Assembly (NCBI GenBank): GCA_031291295.1
Contig: JARLJI010000116.1
Location: 286,190 to 350,189 of the forward strand
DNA length: 64,000 nucleotides
Source of the DNA: Rhodoferax sp.
GTDB lineage: Bacteria; Pseudomonadota; Gammaproteobacteria; Burkholderiales; Burkholderiaceae_C
Direction: 5' to 3'
Each line of letters begins with the position of its first letter. The stretch's first letter is position 1. Positions 35,193-46,235 of the stretch are shown piece after piece. The translations under genes and the position numbers were made by a program. Below the pieces are notes generated by a model that ran no database searches, had not been told where the DNA came from, and saw only the letters and a list, made by a program, of their open reading frames with translations.

Positions 35193-36107
35193 ATGAATAG
35201 ATTGTTGGAAGGCAAGGTAGCCCTCATTACAGGTGGTGGCCGCGGCCTCGGCCGTGCCATTGCGCTGGGTATGGCCGCCGCGGGCGCCAAGGTGGTTGTC
35301 AATGACCTGGGCGCGTCGCTGGACGGGCAACTTGACCATCAGCAGCCCGCCGACGAAGTGGTCGCTGCAATCCGGGCGATGGGCGGCGAAGCCATCGCCG
35401 ACGGTGGCTCGGTGGCCGACTGGAACGCTGCGAACCGGATGGTCGAGGCGGCGGTGAATGCCTTTGGCCGCATCGACATCGTCGTCAACAACGCCGGCAT
35501 CCTGCGCGACGTGATGTTCCACCGGATGAGCGAGCCCGAGTTCGACCAAGTGATCGCGGTGCACCTGAAGGGCAGTTTCAATGTCAGCCGCGCCGCAGCG
35601 CCGCATTTCAAGGCGCAGGGCAGCGGCAGCTACGTGCACATGACCTCGACCTCGGGCCTCATCGGCAACTTCGGCCAGGCCAACTACAGCGCGGCCAAGC
35701 TGGGCATCGTGGCCCTGTCCAAGTCGATCGCGCTGGACATGCAGAAGTTCGGCGTGCGCTCCAACGCGGTCGCGCCCTTCGCCTGGACCCGCATGATCGA
35801 TTCGATACCGAGCGAGACGCCCGAGCAGAAGAAGCGCGTGGAGGGACTCCGCAAGCTGGTGCCCGAGCGCGTGGCGCCATTCGTCGTGGGCCTGTGCGCC
35901 GACGACGCCAAGGACGTCACTGGCCAGATCTTCGGGGTACGCAACAACGAGATCTATCTTTTCAGCCAGCCGCGCCCGATCCGCAGCGCCCACTGCGGCG
36001 AGGGCTGGACGCCCGAAGGCGTGGTCGAGACCGCGCTGCCGATGCTGCGCGCAAGCTTCTTCCCATTGGAGCGCTCGGGGGACGTGTTCACCTGGGACCC
36101 AGTCTAA
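35193..36107 (+). CDS. SDR of the MFE-2 (peroxisomal hydroxyacyl-CoA dehydrogenase) type
   Basis: A 304-residue SDR. Its opening LEGKVALITGGGRGLGRAIALGMAAAGAKVVVNDLG and NAGILRDVMFHRMSEPEFDQVIAVHLKG match the (3R)-hydroxyacyl-CoA dehydrogenase domain of multifunctional enzyme 2. Catalytic Ser lies in MTSTSGLIGNFGQANYSAAKLG together with Tyr-x3-Lys. An AAGGAGAG ribosome site sits 8 bases upstream. It would oxidise the (R)-3-hydroxyacyl-CoA produced by MaoC-type hydratases in this window, giving the substrate for thiolysis. Confidence 0.9.
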   Translation: MNRLLEGKVALITGGGRGLGRAIALGMAAAGAKVVVNDLGASLDGQLDHQQPADEVVAAIRAMGGEAIADGGSVADWNAANRMVEAAVNAFGRIDIVVNNAGILRDVMFHRMSEPEFDQVIAVHLKGSFNVSRAAAPHFKAQGSGSYVHMTSTSGLIGNFGQANYSAAKLGIVALSKSIALDMQKFGVRSNAVAPFAWTRMIDSIPSETPEQKKRVEGLRKLVPERVAPFVVGLCADDAKDVTGQIFGVRNNEIYLFSQPRPIRSAHCGEGWTPEGVVETALPMLRASFFPLERSGDVFTWDPV

Positions 36108-36144
36108 GCCAACCACCCAGGAACAACCCACCAAGGAGACTTGC

Positions 36145-37077
36145 ATGTCCGCACAGAAGAAGGTCATCATCACCTGCGCCGTCACCGGCGCGATCCATAC
36201 CCCGTCGATGTCTCCGCACTTGCCGATCACCGCCAAGGAGATCGCCGATGCGGCGGTCGGCGCGGTCGAGGCAGGCGCCGCCATCATTCACCTGCACGCG
36301 CGCGACCCGGTCACGGGCAAGCCGGACCAGCGTCCGGAAGCCTTCGTGCCCTTTCTCAAGGACATCAAGGCGCGTTCCGATGCGGTGATCAACCTCACCA
36401 CCGGCGGCTCGCCGTACATGACGGTGCAGGAACGCATGCAACCCGCCAAGGTGCTCAAGCCCGAGGTGGCATCGATGAACATGGGTACGATGAATTTCGG
36501 CTTGTTCCCGATGCTACAGCGCTTCAAGGAGTTCAAGCACGACTGGGAGCGCCCATACTTGGAGGGCAGCAAGGATCTGATTTTTCGGAACACATACGGC
36601 GACCTCGAAACCGTGCTCATCGAGCTCTCGGCGAATCAGACGCGTTACGAATTCGAGTGCTACGACACTTCGCACCTATATAACCTGGCGCACTTTGTCG
36701 ACCGGGGTCTGGTACAGGCGCCGTTCTTCGTCCAAACGGTATTCGGCATCCTGGGCGGCATCGGCAGCCATCCGGACGACGTGATGCACATGAAGCGCAC
36801 CGCCGACCGGCTGTTTGGCGCCGATTACCGCTGGTCGGTGCTGGGGGCGGGGCGCAGCCAAATGCCCATCGCGGCCATGTCGGCGGCCATGGGTGGCAAT
36901 GTGCGCGTGGGGCTCGAAGACAGCTTGTGGATCGGGGCGGGAAAGCTCGCCGAATCGAATGCGCAGCAAGTGCGCAAGGTGCGCGAGATCATTGAAGGGT
37001 TGGGACTGGAGGTTGCGACCCCTGCCGAGGCGCGCGAGATACTGGCCTTGAAGGGCAAGGACGCGGTGGCGTTTTGA
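36145..37077 (+). CDS. Beta-keto acid cleavage enzyme (BKACE, DUF849)
   Basis: A 310-residue TIM-barrel enzyme of the 3-keto-5-aminohexanoate cleavage family. The zinc ligands are the two His of IIHLHARDP (about residues 48 and 50), with further family marks VINLTTGGSP, GTMNFG and VRVGLEDSLWIG carrying the C-terminal Glu. BKACE enzymes condense a beta-keto acid with acetyl-CoA, giving acetoacetate and a new CoA ester. Here it follows the MFE-2-type SDR (37-base gap, AAGGAGAC site), so it may process a free beta-keto acid generated by this pathway. The substrate cannot be read from the sequence. Confidence 0.9.
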   Translation: MSAQKKVIITCAVTGAIHTPSMSPHLPITAKEIADAAVGAVEAGAAIIHLHARDPVTGKPDQRPEAFVPFLKDIKARSDAVINLTTGGSPYMTVQERMQPAKVLKPEVASMNMGTMNFGLFPMLQRFKEFKHDWERPYLEGSKDLIFRNTYGDLETVLIELSANQTRYEFECYDTSHLYNLAHFVDRGLVQAPFFVQTVFGILGGIGSHPDDVMHMKRTADRLFGADYRWSVLGAGRSQMPIAAMSAAMGGNVRVGLEDSLWIGAGKLAESNAQQVRKVREIIEGLGLEVATPAEAREILALKGKDAVAF

Positions 37078-37163
37078 CTCGTGAGGGAGTTGCGCCGGGT
37101 AATTGCTAGAATGTACGCATCATTACAGTAAAGGCCCACCCCTTGAAGGTGGGCGGCGACATT

Positions 37164-37628
37164 ATGGCAACCGACACACATCAGATCGACTGGGAGCTTC
37201 GGCTCGGGTTTCTAATCCACGACGTTTCTCGTTTGCGCCGCAGCGCCTTCGACCGTTGTCTCAAACCGCTGAGCGTGACACGCTCGCAGTGGTGGGTACT
37301 GGCCTACCTGTCGCGCGAGGACGGAATGACCCAGACGCAGTTGGCTGAAGAACTCGACCTGGGCAAGGTTGCGATTGGGGGGCTGATCGACCGGCTTGAG
37401 AAGTCGGGCTTGGTGCGGCGCGATGCCGATGCCGCCGATCGGCGTGTTAAGCGCATCTTTCTGGAGCCGAAGAGCAAGCAGCTGATCGCCCGTATGCGCA
37501 AGGTCAGCCATCGGCTGAACCAGCAGATCCTTGATGGTCTGCCTGACGAGAACCTCGGCGGGGCGGCGAAGACGCTCGACAGGATGAAACGCAATCTGCT
37601 CAACTACTTGCAGTTGGAAGAGGTCTGA
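37164..37628 (+). CDS. MarR-family transcriptional regulator, candidate BadR-like
   Basis: A 154-residue MarR regulator with the winged helix about residues 50-100 (VLAYLSREDGMTQTQLAEEL, VAIGGLIDRLEKSGLVRR and the DRRVKRIFL wing). ATG 37164 is chosen over TTG 37143. It lies between the BKACE gene and the second AliA-like ligase gene. BadR, a MarR protein, controls benzoate and cyclohexanecarboxylate genes in Rhodopseudomonas, so this gene is the best local candidate to read the repeated rTACAGTAGyrTAC operator. Its own upstream region holds TTACAGTAAAGG (37122-37133), a half match consistent with autoregulation. Confidence 0.88.
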   Translation: MATDTHQIDWELRLGFLIHDVSRLRRSAFDRCLKPLSVTRSQWWVLAYLSREDGMTQTQLAEELDLGKVAIGGLIDRLEKSGLVRRDADAADRRVKRIFLEPKSKQLIARMRKVSHRLNQQILDGLPDENLGGAAKTLDRMKRNLLNYLQLEEV

Positions 37629-37680
37629 CGAGGACGGATTCGGGAATCGCACTCACGCCGCCTTTGCGCGGATACTTTCG

Positions 37681-37731
37681 TTGACTTATGCCTGCTGTAT
37701 TGTCATAATTCATTACCGTACAGTAGTGAAC
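37681..37731 (+). promoter_or_regulatory. Promoter and operator of the second AliA-like ligase gene
   Basis: TTGACT (37681-37686) and CATAAT (37704-37709) with spacing 17 form a good sigma-70 promoter. The operator GTACAGTAGTGAAC (37718-37731) covers the expected start point. Ten of its first eleven bases plus the promoter layout repeat those at 23333-23383, although the surrounding sequence differs. Confidence 0.7.
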
Positions 37732-37786
37732 TAATTAACCGCCACCCGGCTTGCCGGCATCTGGCTCTTCAGCAGGAGACATAGGC

Positions 37787-39430
37787 ATGACGACTCAAGC
37801 TTTCGACCCTATCGCGCATGGGCGTGCGATGCGCTCGGGCGGATTCTGGCTCGACAGGACAATCGACGAATATCTCGCCGAGGCGATCGCAAGAACACCT
37901 GACAAGCTCGCGTTGGTGGCCGACCGCGCCGACCGCACCGAGCTGCAGCGCTTTACCTACCGCGAGTTGGGCGATATGGTATCGCGCGCCGCCGGTTCGT
38001 TGCACGCGCTCGGTGTCGGCCACGGCGACGTCGTCGCGGCGCAGCTTCCGAACTGGTGGGAATTCGTCGTCACCGCGCTGGCCTGCGGCCGCCTCGGCGC
38101 TGTTTTCAATCCCTTGATGCCGATCTTTCGCGAGCGGGAACTGAGCTACATGCTCGACTTCGCCGAAGCCAAGGTGTTTGTAGTGCCCAAAGTGTTTCGC
38201 GGTTTCGACTATGCGGCGATGGCAGAGAATCTGAAGGCGCAGCTGCCAGCGTTGCAGCACGTCATCGTTGTCGACGGTGACGGCGACAACGGGTTCGAGC
38301 GCAAGCTGCTGCAGGGAGGAATGCGCGTCGAGCCAGCGCGCAGCCGCACAAAATCAGCATTGCAGCCGGACGATGTGGCGGTGATGATGTTTACCTCGGG
38401 CACTACCGGCTCGCCCAAGGGTGTGATGCACACGTCGAACACCCTGGTAGCTTGTACCATTGCGCTGGCCGGCCGCTTCGGCCTCGGCGACGATGATGTG
38501 CTGCTGGCGTGTTCGCCGGTGGGCCATATGACAGGTTATGCGGCTGTGGTGGTGATCGGTATTCGCCTTGGGGCGACGGTTGTGTTGCAGGACCTTTGGG
38601 AAGCCAAGCGGGGGGTGGCGCTGATGGCTGCCGAGGGAGTAACCTACACCGCCGCGTCGACGCCCTTCCTGTCCGATATCTGCGAGGCGGTCGCCTCTGG
38701 AGCACCGCGACCGGGAGATCTGCGCTCTTTCCTCTGCGGTGGTGCGCCGATTCCGCCGGTGCTGATTGAGCGGGCCGCGCGCGAGCTCAATCTCAAGGTC
38801 TGCTCCCTCTGGGGTATGACCGAGGCGCTGTCGGGTACGCTGACTGAGCCGTCCCGTGCCGCCGAGAAGTCTTCGAAGACGGATGGACGCGCCCTTGAAG
38901 GCATGGAGATCCGAATTGCCAATATCGACGGCAAACCGTTGCCGGTTGGCGAGACGGGCAGGCTGCTGGTTCGCGGCGCACAGATGTTTATGGGGTACTA
39001 CAAACGGCCGGACATCCAGACCTTCGATGCCGAAGGCTGGTTCGACACTGGCGACCTTGCCTACATGGACGCCGAAGGCTATATCCGCGTCAATGGCCGC
39101 ACCAAGGACGTACTGATCCGCGGCGGGGAAAACGTGCCGGTGTTCGAGATCGAAAGCTTGCTGCACAAGCACCCTGCCGTGGCGGCGGCGGCGATCGTTG
39201 GCTACCCGGACGTGCGGCTTGGCGAGCGCGCCTGTGCCTGCGTCGTGCTGCGGCCGGGGGGTGCACTGGACCTGACGGGTGTGCAGGCCTGGATGGCTGA
39301 ATCCAAGGTGGCTAAACAGTACTGGCCGGAACGGGTCGAGATTCTCGAGGATCTGCCGCGCACGCCCAGCGGCAAGATTCAGAAGTTCAAGTTGCGCGAA
39401 ATGGCTGCCAAAGAGCCCCGTCTCGGCTGA
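37787..39430 (+). CDS. aliA: AMP-forming CoA ligase, AliA-like paralogue 2
   Basis: A 547-residue ligase closely related to the one at 23435 (shared GFWLDRTIDEYLAEAI, MFTSGTTGSPKGVMH about residue 200, WGMTEALSGTL, DTGDLAYMDAEGYIRVNG, and the Lys in TPSGKIQKFKLRE). ATG 37787 has GGAGACA upstream; TTG 37751 is less likely. Two paralogues under nearly the same promoter suggest ligases for two related acids or a recent duplication followed by divergence. The third ABC operon follows 158 bases later with its own operator. Confidence 0.78.
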   Translation: MTTQAFDPIAHGRAMRSGGFWLDRTIDEYLAEAIARTPDKLALVADRADRTELQRFTYRELGDMVSRAAGSLHALGVGHGDVVAAQLPNWWEFVVTALACGRLGAVFNPLMPIFRERELSYMLDFAEAKVFVVPKVFRGFDYAAMAENLKAQLPALQHVIVVDGDGDNGFERKLLQGGMRVEPARSRTKSALQPDDVAVMMFTSGTTGSPKGVMHTSNTLVACTIALAGRFGLGDDDVLLACSPVGHMTGYAAVVVIGIRLGATVVLQDLWEAKRGVALMAAEGVTYTAASTPFLSDICEAVASGAPRPGDLRSFLCGGAPIPPVLIERAARELNLKVCSLWGMTEALSGTLTEPSRAAEKSSKTDGRALEGMEIRIANIDGKPLPVGETGRLLVRGAQMFMGYYKRPDIQTFDAEGWFDTGDLAYMDAEGYIRVNGRTKDVLIRGGENVPVFEIESLLHKHPAVAAAAIVGYPDVRLGERACACVVLRPGGALDLTGVQAWMAESKVAKQYWPERVEILEDLPRTPSGKIQKFKLREMAAKEPRLG

Positions 39431-39492
39431 TCGGCCGGTCACCACATTCTGCGGCGCGACAACACACGGGAAAACACTGAGGTACGCACCAA

Positions 39493-39510
39493 TATTATAT
39501 GGTAGTGTAC
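39493..39510 (+). promoter_or_regulatory. Putative -10 and operator of the third ABC operon
   Basis: TATTAT (39493-39498) runs directly into ATATGGTAGTGTAC (39497-39510), a match to the shared operator in its right half. No convincing -35 box is visible. It is 79 bases before the ATPase start. Confidence 0.45.
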
Positions 39511-39588
39511 GTATTTCAGTGACATCACTTCCTCAATCCACGACCGGGGAGGTAGCGCGCTAACCACAACCTTTTGACCTGGCAGCGA

Positions 39589-40419
39589 ATGAATATCTCT
39601 GCATCATCCACGATGCTCCCGACCCCTTCCATGGCTACAGGCTTGGCTCTTTCGGTCGAAGGGGTCGACCTTCGCTTTGGCGGGATCAATGCGCTGCGGG
39701 GCGTGTCGTTCTCAGCGGCACCCGGGCAGGTCACGGCGATCATCGGTCCCAACGGCGCCGGCAAGACCAGCGTCTTCAACACGATTTCAGGCTTCTACCC
39801 GCCGACGGCCGGCCGCATCCGACTGGGGAAAGAGGACATCACGCAAGTTCCGGTGCATGCCCGCGCTGCCCGTGGCTTGGCTCGCACCTTCCAGAACATC
39901 GCGCTGTTTCACGGCATGACGGTGCTGGAGAACATCAAGCTCGGCGGCCACCACACGATGAAAACCGGCATCTTCTCGGCCTTGACCTACGGGCGCGCAG
40001 CGCGCGACGAGGAAATGGCCTTGCGCGAGGAGGTCGAGCGCGATGTCATTGACTTCCTTGAGATCGACCACATACGCCACCTGTCAGTCGATGTGCTGCC
40101 CTACGGCCTGCAGAAACGGGTGGAATTGGCGCGCGCGCTGGCGATGCGCCCGCGCGTGCTCATGCTCGACGAGCCGGTGGCCGGCATGAACCGCGAAGAA
40201 ACCGAGGACATGGCGCGCTTCATCCTCGACGTGCAGGAGGAATGGGGTGTGACCGTGCTGCTGGTTGAACACGATATGGGTATGGTGATGGATATTTCGA
40301 GCCATGTAGTCGTGCTGAATTTTGGCGAGGTCATCGCCAGCGGTACACCCGCCGAAGTGCGCCAACACCCGCAGGTAATTGAGGCCTATCTGGGTGCGCA
40401 AAGTGAGGCTCTGGCATGA
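39589..40419 (+). CDS. LIV-type ABC transporter ATPase (LivG family)
   Basis: A 276-residue ATPase with Walker A GPNGAGKTSVFNTISG, FQNIALFHGMTVLENIKLG, signature variant LPYGLQKRVELARAL and Walker B VLMLDEPVAGMN. The length and the LPYGLQ signature mark it as LivG. The start is uncertain (ATG 39589, 39613 or 39631; no strong ribosome site). It overlaps the LivH gene by four bases. It is the first gene of a transporter/ligase operon that continues to 47046. Confidence 0.9.
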   Translation: MNISASSTMLPTPSMATGLALSVEGVDLRFGGINALRGVSFSAAPGQVTAIIGPNGAGKTSVFNTISGFYPPTAGRIRLGKEDITQVPVHARAARGLARTFQNIALFHGMTVLENIKLGGHHTMKTGIFSALTYGRAARDEEMALREEVERDVIDFLEIDHIRHLSVDVLPYGLQKRVELARALAMRPRVLMLDEPVAGMNREETEDMARFILDVQEEWGVTVLLVEHDMGMVMDISSHVVVLNFGEVIASGTPAEVRQHPQVIEAYLGAQSEALA

Positions 40420-41288
40420 GTGAATTCCTGGAGTACAGCCTGCTTGGCCTGCTGTCCGGCGGCGTGATGGCCCTGATCGCGCTGAGCTTCGTGTTGATCT
40501 ACAAGGGCACCGGGGTCGTGAACTTCGCAGTCGGCGAGGTCATGATGCTCGGTGCCTACCTCTACTACGCCGGCGCCGTCACTTTCGGCTTGGCGCCTTG
40601 GCTGGCCTTTGTGCTGTCGCTGGCCATCATCGGTGTATTGGCTATTTTGGTCGAGCGTGCTGTACTGCGGCCGCTGTCGGGCCAGCCGGCAGTGGCGGTG
40701 CTGATGGCCACCATCGGCATGGCCAACATCATCCACGGCGGTGTGGAGGCGGTGTGGGGCGGGGACACTTATTCTCCCCCCACCTTGCTGCCGCGCACGC
40801 CATTGATGATGGGTGAGATCCTCATCCCCGGCACCGTGCTCGGTAACTTCGCAGTTGCCGCGCTGCTGATCGCGGCATTCCTTGCCTTCTTCCGCTATTC
40901 GAAAACAGGCATCGCGCTGCGCGCCACCGCCAGCGATCCCGTCACGGCGGCCACTCTGGGTATCAACATCAACTACTCGCAGCGCCTGACCTGGGTGCTC
41001 TCGGGTCTGGTGGGTACGGTGGCCGGTGTGCTGATCGCAAGTTCCGCGGGTTTATCCCCGCAGCTGGCCGCGGCGGCACTGAGCGTGTTCGCTGCCATCA
41101 TCCTGGGTGGGCTGGACAGCATCCTCGGTGCGATTGTTGCCAGCCTCATCATCGGCTGGGTCGAGGCGGTGGCGGCGGGCTATCTGGGTGGCAAGACGCG
41201 TGACGTTGTGCCTTACATCGTGGTGCTGGCCATCCTGGTCGTGAAGCCCTACGGCATCTTCGGCACCCGCACCATCGAAAGGCTTTGA
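40416..41288 (+). CDS. LIV-type ABC transporter permease (LivH family)
   Basis: A 290-residue permease with GGVMALIALSFVLIYKGTGVVNFAVGEVMMLGAY at the N-terminus and GGLDSILGAIVASLIIG late in the chain, both LivH features. About eight membrane segments. It is [18 protein letters not shown] with the ATPase upstream (ATGA) and the LivM-type gene 1 base downstream. Confidence 0.92.
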   Translation: MSEFLEYSLLGLLSGGVMALIALSFVLIYKGTGVVNFAVGEVMMLGAYLYYAGAVTFGLAPWLAFVLSLAIIGVLAILVERAVLRPLSGQPAVAVLMATIGMANIIHGGVEAVWGGDTYSPPTLLPRTPLMMGEILIPGTVLGNFAVAALLIAAFLAFFRYSKTGIALRATASDPVTAATLGININYSQRLTWVLSGLVGTVAGVLIASSAGLSPQLAAAALSVFAAIILGGLDSILGAIVASLIIGWVEAVAAGYLGGKTRDVVPYIVVLAILVVKPYGIFGTRTIERL

Positions 41289-41289
41289 A

Positions 41290-42330
41290 GTGCGTACTGG
41301 CGTCTTTCACGAAACCTTCGCTTCCGAAGAGCGGCTGTGGGATTCCCCCACGGCGCGCAGTTGGATGCTCGTCTTCACGCTGGCGCTGTTCGCGCTGCCG
41401 CTGTGGGGCAGCGACTACATGCTGGCGATGGCCTGCATCGTCGGCATCCATGTGATCGCCACGCTAGGGCTCAACCTCACCACCGGCAACGCAGGGCTGA
41501 TCTCCCTCTGTCATGGCGCCTTTCTCGGTGTGGGCTGCTACACAGTAGCCTGGCTCGGTAAGCACGGAGTGCCCTTTTACGTGGCGCTGCCGGCGGCCGG
41601 CTTTTTGACCGCCTTGTTCGGCGTCATCGTCGGGATGCCCAGCTTGCGTGTAAAGGGGCTGTACCTGGCTATCGCCACGCTGGCGGCGCACTTCATTCTG
41701 ACCTTTATTTTTCGCGAATGGGAGCCGGTCACCGGCGGCGTACCCGGTACGTCGATTCCGCATGCCAACCTGTTCGGCTTCGTGTTCGCAGGCGACCGGC
41801 GTAATTTCTACTTGATCTTCGTCTGCGCGTTCGCGATGGCCGTGTCTGCACGCAACCTGGCGCGCACCCACATCGGGCGTGCCTTCGTGGCCGTGCGCGA
41901 CCGCGATATTTCGGCCGAAATTTTGGGTGTTCACCTGCTGCGCACGAAGTTGCTGGCGTTCGCCATCGGCGCCTTCTACGCCGGTGTGGCCGGCGGACTG
42001 CTCGGATACTTCTATGGCGCCATTTCGCCGGAGTACTTCGTACTAACGCTGTCGGTGTTCTATCTGGCGGCTGTAATCGTCGGTGGCCTCGGCACCGTGC
42101 TCGGCAGCATCCTCGGTGCCGTTTTTATGACTTTCGTGCCCGAGGTGCTGCGCTTGGTGGCGAACGCCAGCTCGCAGTGGTTCCCGGGCATCGCCGGACT
42201 GCTGTTGCCGATGGGGCAAGTGGTGTTCGGTCTGTTGATCATCGTGTTCCTGGTCTTTGAACCACGCGGACTGGCCGCCATATGGTCCCGCGTCCGGCGC
42301 GTTTTTCACCTTTGGCCCTTCCGGACCTAA
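41290..42330 (+). CDS. LIV-type ABC transporter permease (LivM family)
   Basis: A 346-residue permease with a GTG start, one base after the LivH stop. LivM marks include GLNLTTGNAGLISLCHGAFLGVGCY, the ATPase-contact loop GRAFVAVRDRDISAEILGV and VIVGGLGTVLGSILGAVF. The binding-protein gene follows after 52 bases with its own ribosome site. Confidence 0.92.
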   Translation: MRTGVFHETFASEERLWDSPTARSWMLVFTLALFALPLWGSDYMLAMACIVGIHVIATLGLNLTTGNAGLISLCHGAFLGVGCYTVAWLGKHGVPFYVALPAAGFLTALFGVIVGMPSLRVKGLYLAIATLAAHFILTFIFREWEPVTGGVPGTSIPHANLFGFVFAGDRRNFYLIFVCAFAMAVSARNLARTHIGRAFVAVRDRDISAEILGVHLLRTKLLAFAIGAFYAGVAGGLLGYFYGAISPEYFVLTLSVFYLAAVIVGGLGTVLGSILGAVFMTFVPEVLRLVANASSQWFPGIAGLLLPMGQVVFGLLIIVFLVFEPRGLAAIWSRVRRVFHLWPFRT

Positions 42331-42382
42331 GTCCAGGCCACCCATCCCGTGCCCATCCACCCATCCACCCAAGGAGAAAATC

Positions 42383-43584
42383 ATGACCGATATCAATAGG
42401 CGCAAACTGGTGAAAGCCATTGGTGCCGCTGCATCGCTCGGGCCGTTCGCCATCGGCTCGTCGTTCGCGCAGGCGCATAAGGGCGACATCGTGATCGGTG
42501 CCTCTCAGCCGATCACCGGGGTCTTCTCATTTGCCGGAGCCGCGATGAACAACGGCCTCAACGACTTCGTGCAGTGGAAGAACACCACTGGCGGCGTGCT
42601 TGGTCATAAGCTGCGCTATGTGTCGGAGGACAGTGGCTTCAAGCTCGACCAGGGCGTGGCGATCTTCAAGAAAATCATGGCCGCCGAGAAACCGTCGTTC
42701 TTCTATGGCGACAGTACGCAGTGGGCCACGGCCGTAGCACAGGACGCGATCGCATCGAACTCGATCATGACCTCCTCAACCTCGCTCGCCTCCGTGGTCG
42801 CGAATCCGGTGAAAATGCCACAGCATGTAGTGCCCGGGCCCACCTATCCGCGGCTGCACGAAATCCTGATGGAATACATCGCGCGCACCTCACGTGGTGC
42901 CGCGAGCAAGCCGAGAATTGCCTATGTCTACTCCGATACCGAGTTCGGTCTAGACGGAATTCCCGGCGGCAAGGCGCGCGCCGAGAAGCTGGGCTTGCCG
43001 ATCGTGGCCGAAATCGTAACCAAGCAGTCCGGCATCGATGTCACGACCGAAGTGGCCAAACTGCGTCGCGCCAAGCCTGATATCGTGATCTTCCAAGGCT
43101 ATATTCTTGCACCCATGCCCGAGTTCGTGCGCCAGCTGCGCGAAGCCGGCCTGAATCCGCAAATCATGGGTACAGCGTGGGGCCTGGACAAGCCTGCCTA
43201 CGACGCGCTAGGTGCGCTCGGCGTACGGCTGACGGGTGTCAGCCCCTACCGCTATGGGCACGAAACCGATTCGTTGATGATCAACGCGATGCGCGATTAC
43301 CTGGCCAAGGCGCGGCCAGAGGTCAAGCACATCTCGCCGTTCTACATCTCCGCCTGGCTTAGCGGCATGATCTTCGCCGAAGTCGCCGAGCGCTGCATCA
43401 AGGCCAACAAGCCGCTGCAGCTGCCGCACATGAAATCGGCGCTAGAGTCGATGACAAGCTGGGACACAGGAGGCATCACTGGCCTGCTGGCCGACTTGAG
43501 TGGCCACCAAATTCCTGTCGGGCGCATGTACAGCTACGAACCGGACAAGAAGACGATGGAGCCGGCAAGCGGCTGGATCAAGGT

Positions 43585-43588
<4 letters not shown>
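42383..43588 (+). CDS. ABC transporter periplasmic binding protein with Tat-like signal
   Basis: A 401-residue type I binding protein. N-terminal DINRRKLVKAIGAAASLGPF has a twin-arginine pattern and ends SSFAQA before cleavage; the mature protein begins KGDIVIGASQPITGVFSFAG. AAGGAGAAAATC precedes the ATG. In this operon the binding protein sits between the permeases and the second ATPase. It probably delivers a carboxylic acid for activation by the ligase at 44391. Confidence 0.92.
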
Positions 43589-44390
<802 letters not shown>

Positions 44391-44394
<4 letters not shown>

Positions 44395-46235
44395 CTCTTT
44401 TTCATACTATGGCCCGATCCATCGACGATCTGAAGGATCTGCCGCTCCCGCAGCAGCTGCTGTACTGGGCAGGGCAACGCCCTCATGAGGTGGCTTTGCG
44501 CCAGAAAGAGTACGGCGTCTGGCAGCCGATTACTTGGACACAATACGCCGAGCAGTCGCGCTGGTTCGGCCTTGGACTGCTGAAGCTGGGCCTGCAGCCG
44601 GGCCAGAGCGTGGCGGTGCTTGGCGAGAATTGCAAGGAATGGGTATTTGCCGAACTCGGCACAGCCATGGTCGGAGGTATCACCGCTGGTGTGTATCCGA
44701 CGTCGCCAGCGCCCGAGGTGGAGTATTTGCTGGCATTGTCAGAGGCGCCGATTATCGTCTGTGAGGACCAGGAGCAACTCGACAAGGTCCTGTCGGTGCG
44801 CGAACGGCTGCCCCACCTGCGGTCCATCGTCGTCATCGATCCGCGCGGCCTGCGGCGCTATGACCGCGACGGCATGCACGATTTCGCCGACGTCGTCACG
44901 CTCGGCCAGCGTTTCGAGACCGAGAATGCCGCGGCAGCCGCCGCTGCCACGGCAGGGCCGAAGCTCGACGACGTCGGCTTGATGGTATTCACCTCAGGCT
45001 CGACGGGCCGACCGAAGGCCGCCATGATGAACTGGCGCGGCCTCGGCTGCGCGGCGCGCGGCCTGAACTCTGTGCTGGGCTGTGGCCAGAAAGATTCTCT
45101 GGTGTCGTACCTGCCGCTGTGCCACGTGGCGGAACAGATGTTCTCCATCCACATCCCGCTGGCCACCGGCGCGGTGGTCAATTTCGCCGAGAGCCTGCGC
45201 ACCGTGCAGGAGGACCTGCGCGAGCTGTCGCCACAGATATTCTTCGGTGTGCCACGCATCTGGGAGAAGTTCCATGCCTCGATCCAGACCAAGCTGCGCG
45301 AGGCCGGCGGCTTGCGCCTGTGGCTGTACCGGCAGGCAATGGCATCGCTCGAAGGCATAGCGGCCACTCCACGCGCCCGCTGGACCTCGCTGGACCGGGC
45401 GCGCTGGGCGTTCTGGTACGTGCTGATCCTGCGTGCCTTGCTGAATTTCGTGGGTCTGCGCCTCTGTCGCGTGGCGATCTCCTCCGGCGCGCCAATCGCC
45501 CCGGAAATCCTGAAGTTTTTCCGCGTGCTCGGCGTGCCGATTCGCGAAGCCTATGGGTTGACCGAGGCCTCCGGCGCCTCAACGATGCAGCCGAGCGACG
45601 CGTCGCCCGTGGGCACCGTGGGGGTGCCGTACCCGGGCGTCGAGGTCAGGCTGGCCGAGGATGGCGAGATCCTGATCAAGGGGGACGTCGTGTTCCGAGG
45701 CTACTTCAAGAACGAGGAGGCCACGCGTGAGGCCATCGACGCCGAAGGCTGGCTGCACACCGGCGACGTGGCGCGCTGGGAAGACGGTCCGACTGGCCGC
45801 GAATTGCGCATCATCGACCGCAAGAAGGACATCATGATCACCGCAGGCGGCAAGAACATCACACCCTCGGAGATCGAGAACGCGCTGCGGTTCTCGTCCT
45901 ATATCAAGGAGGCGATTGTGATAGCCGACCGCCGGCGCTTCGTCTCGGCCTTACTCCAGATCGATTTCGAGAGCGTGGGCAGATGGGCTGAGGAGCAGGG
46001 CCTGATCTACACACACTTCCGCAGCCTTGTCGAACAAGGGCCGGTGCGCGATCTGATCGAGCACGAGGTGAATAACGCCAATGCAAAGATGCCGCAGGTG
46101 CAGCACGTGCGCAAGTTTCATTTGCTGACCAAGGAACTCGACCACGACGATGGCGAAGTCACCGCGACGATGAAGGTACGGCGCAAGAGCATCGCCGAGA
46201 AATACGCGCAAGTGATCGAGGAACTCTATGTCTGA
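44391..46235 (+). CDS. Long-chain-type AMP-forming acyl-CoA synthetase
   Basis: A 614-residue ligase of the long-chain FACS branch, longer than the AliA-like ligases. The phosphate loop is VFTSGSTGRPKAAMM (about residue 200), followed by VPRIWEKFHASIQTKL, EAYGLTEASGASTM and the hinge region TGDVARWEDG with IIDRKKDIMITAGGKNITPSEIE. The C-terminal Lys-bearing loop is less canonical (TATMKVRRKSI), as in this branch. Co-translated with the ABC ATPase (ATGA), so substrate activation is tied to uptake. Confidence 0.9.
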
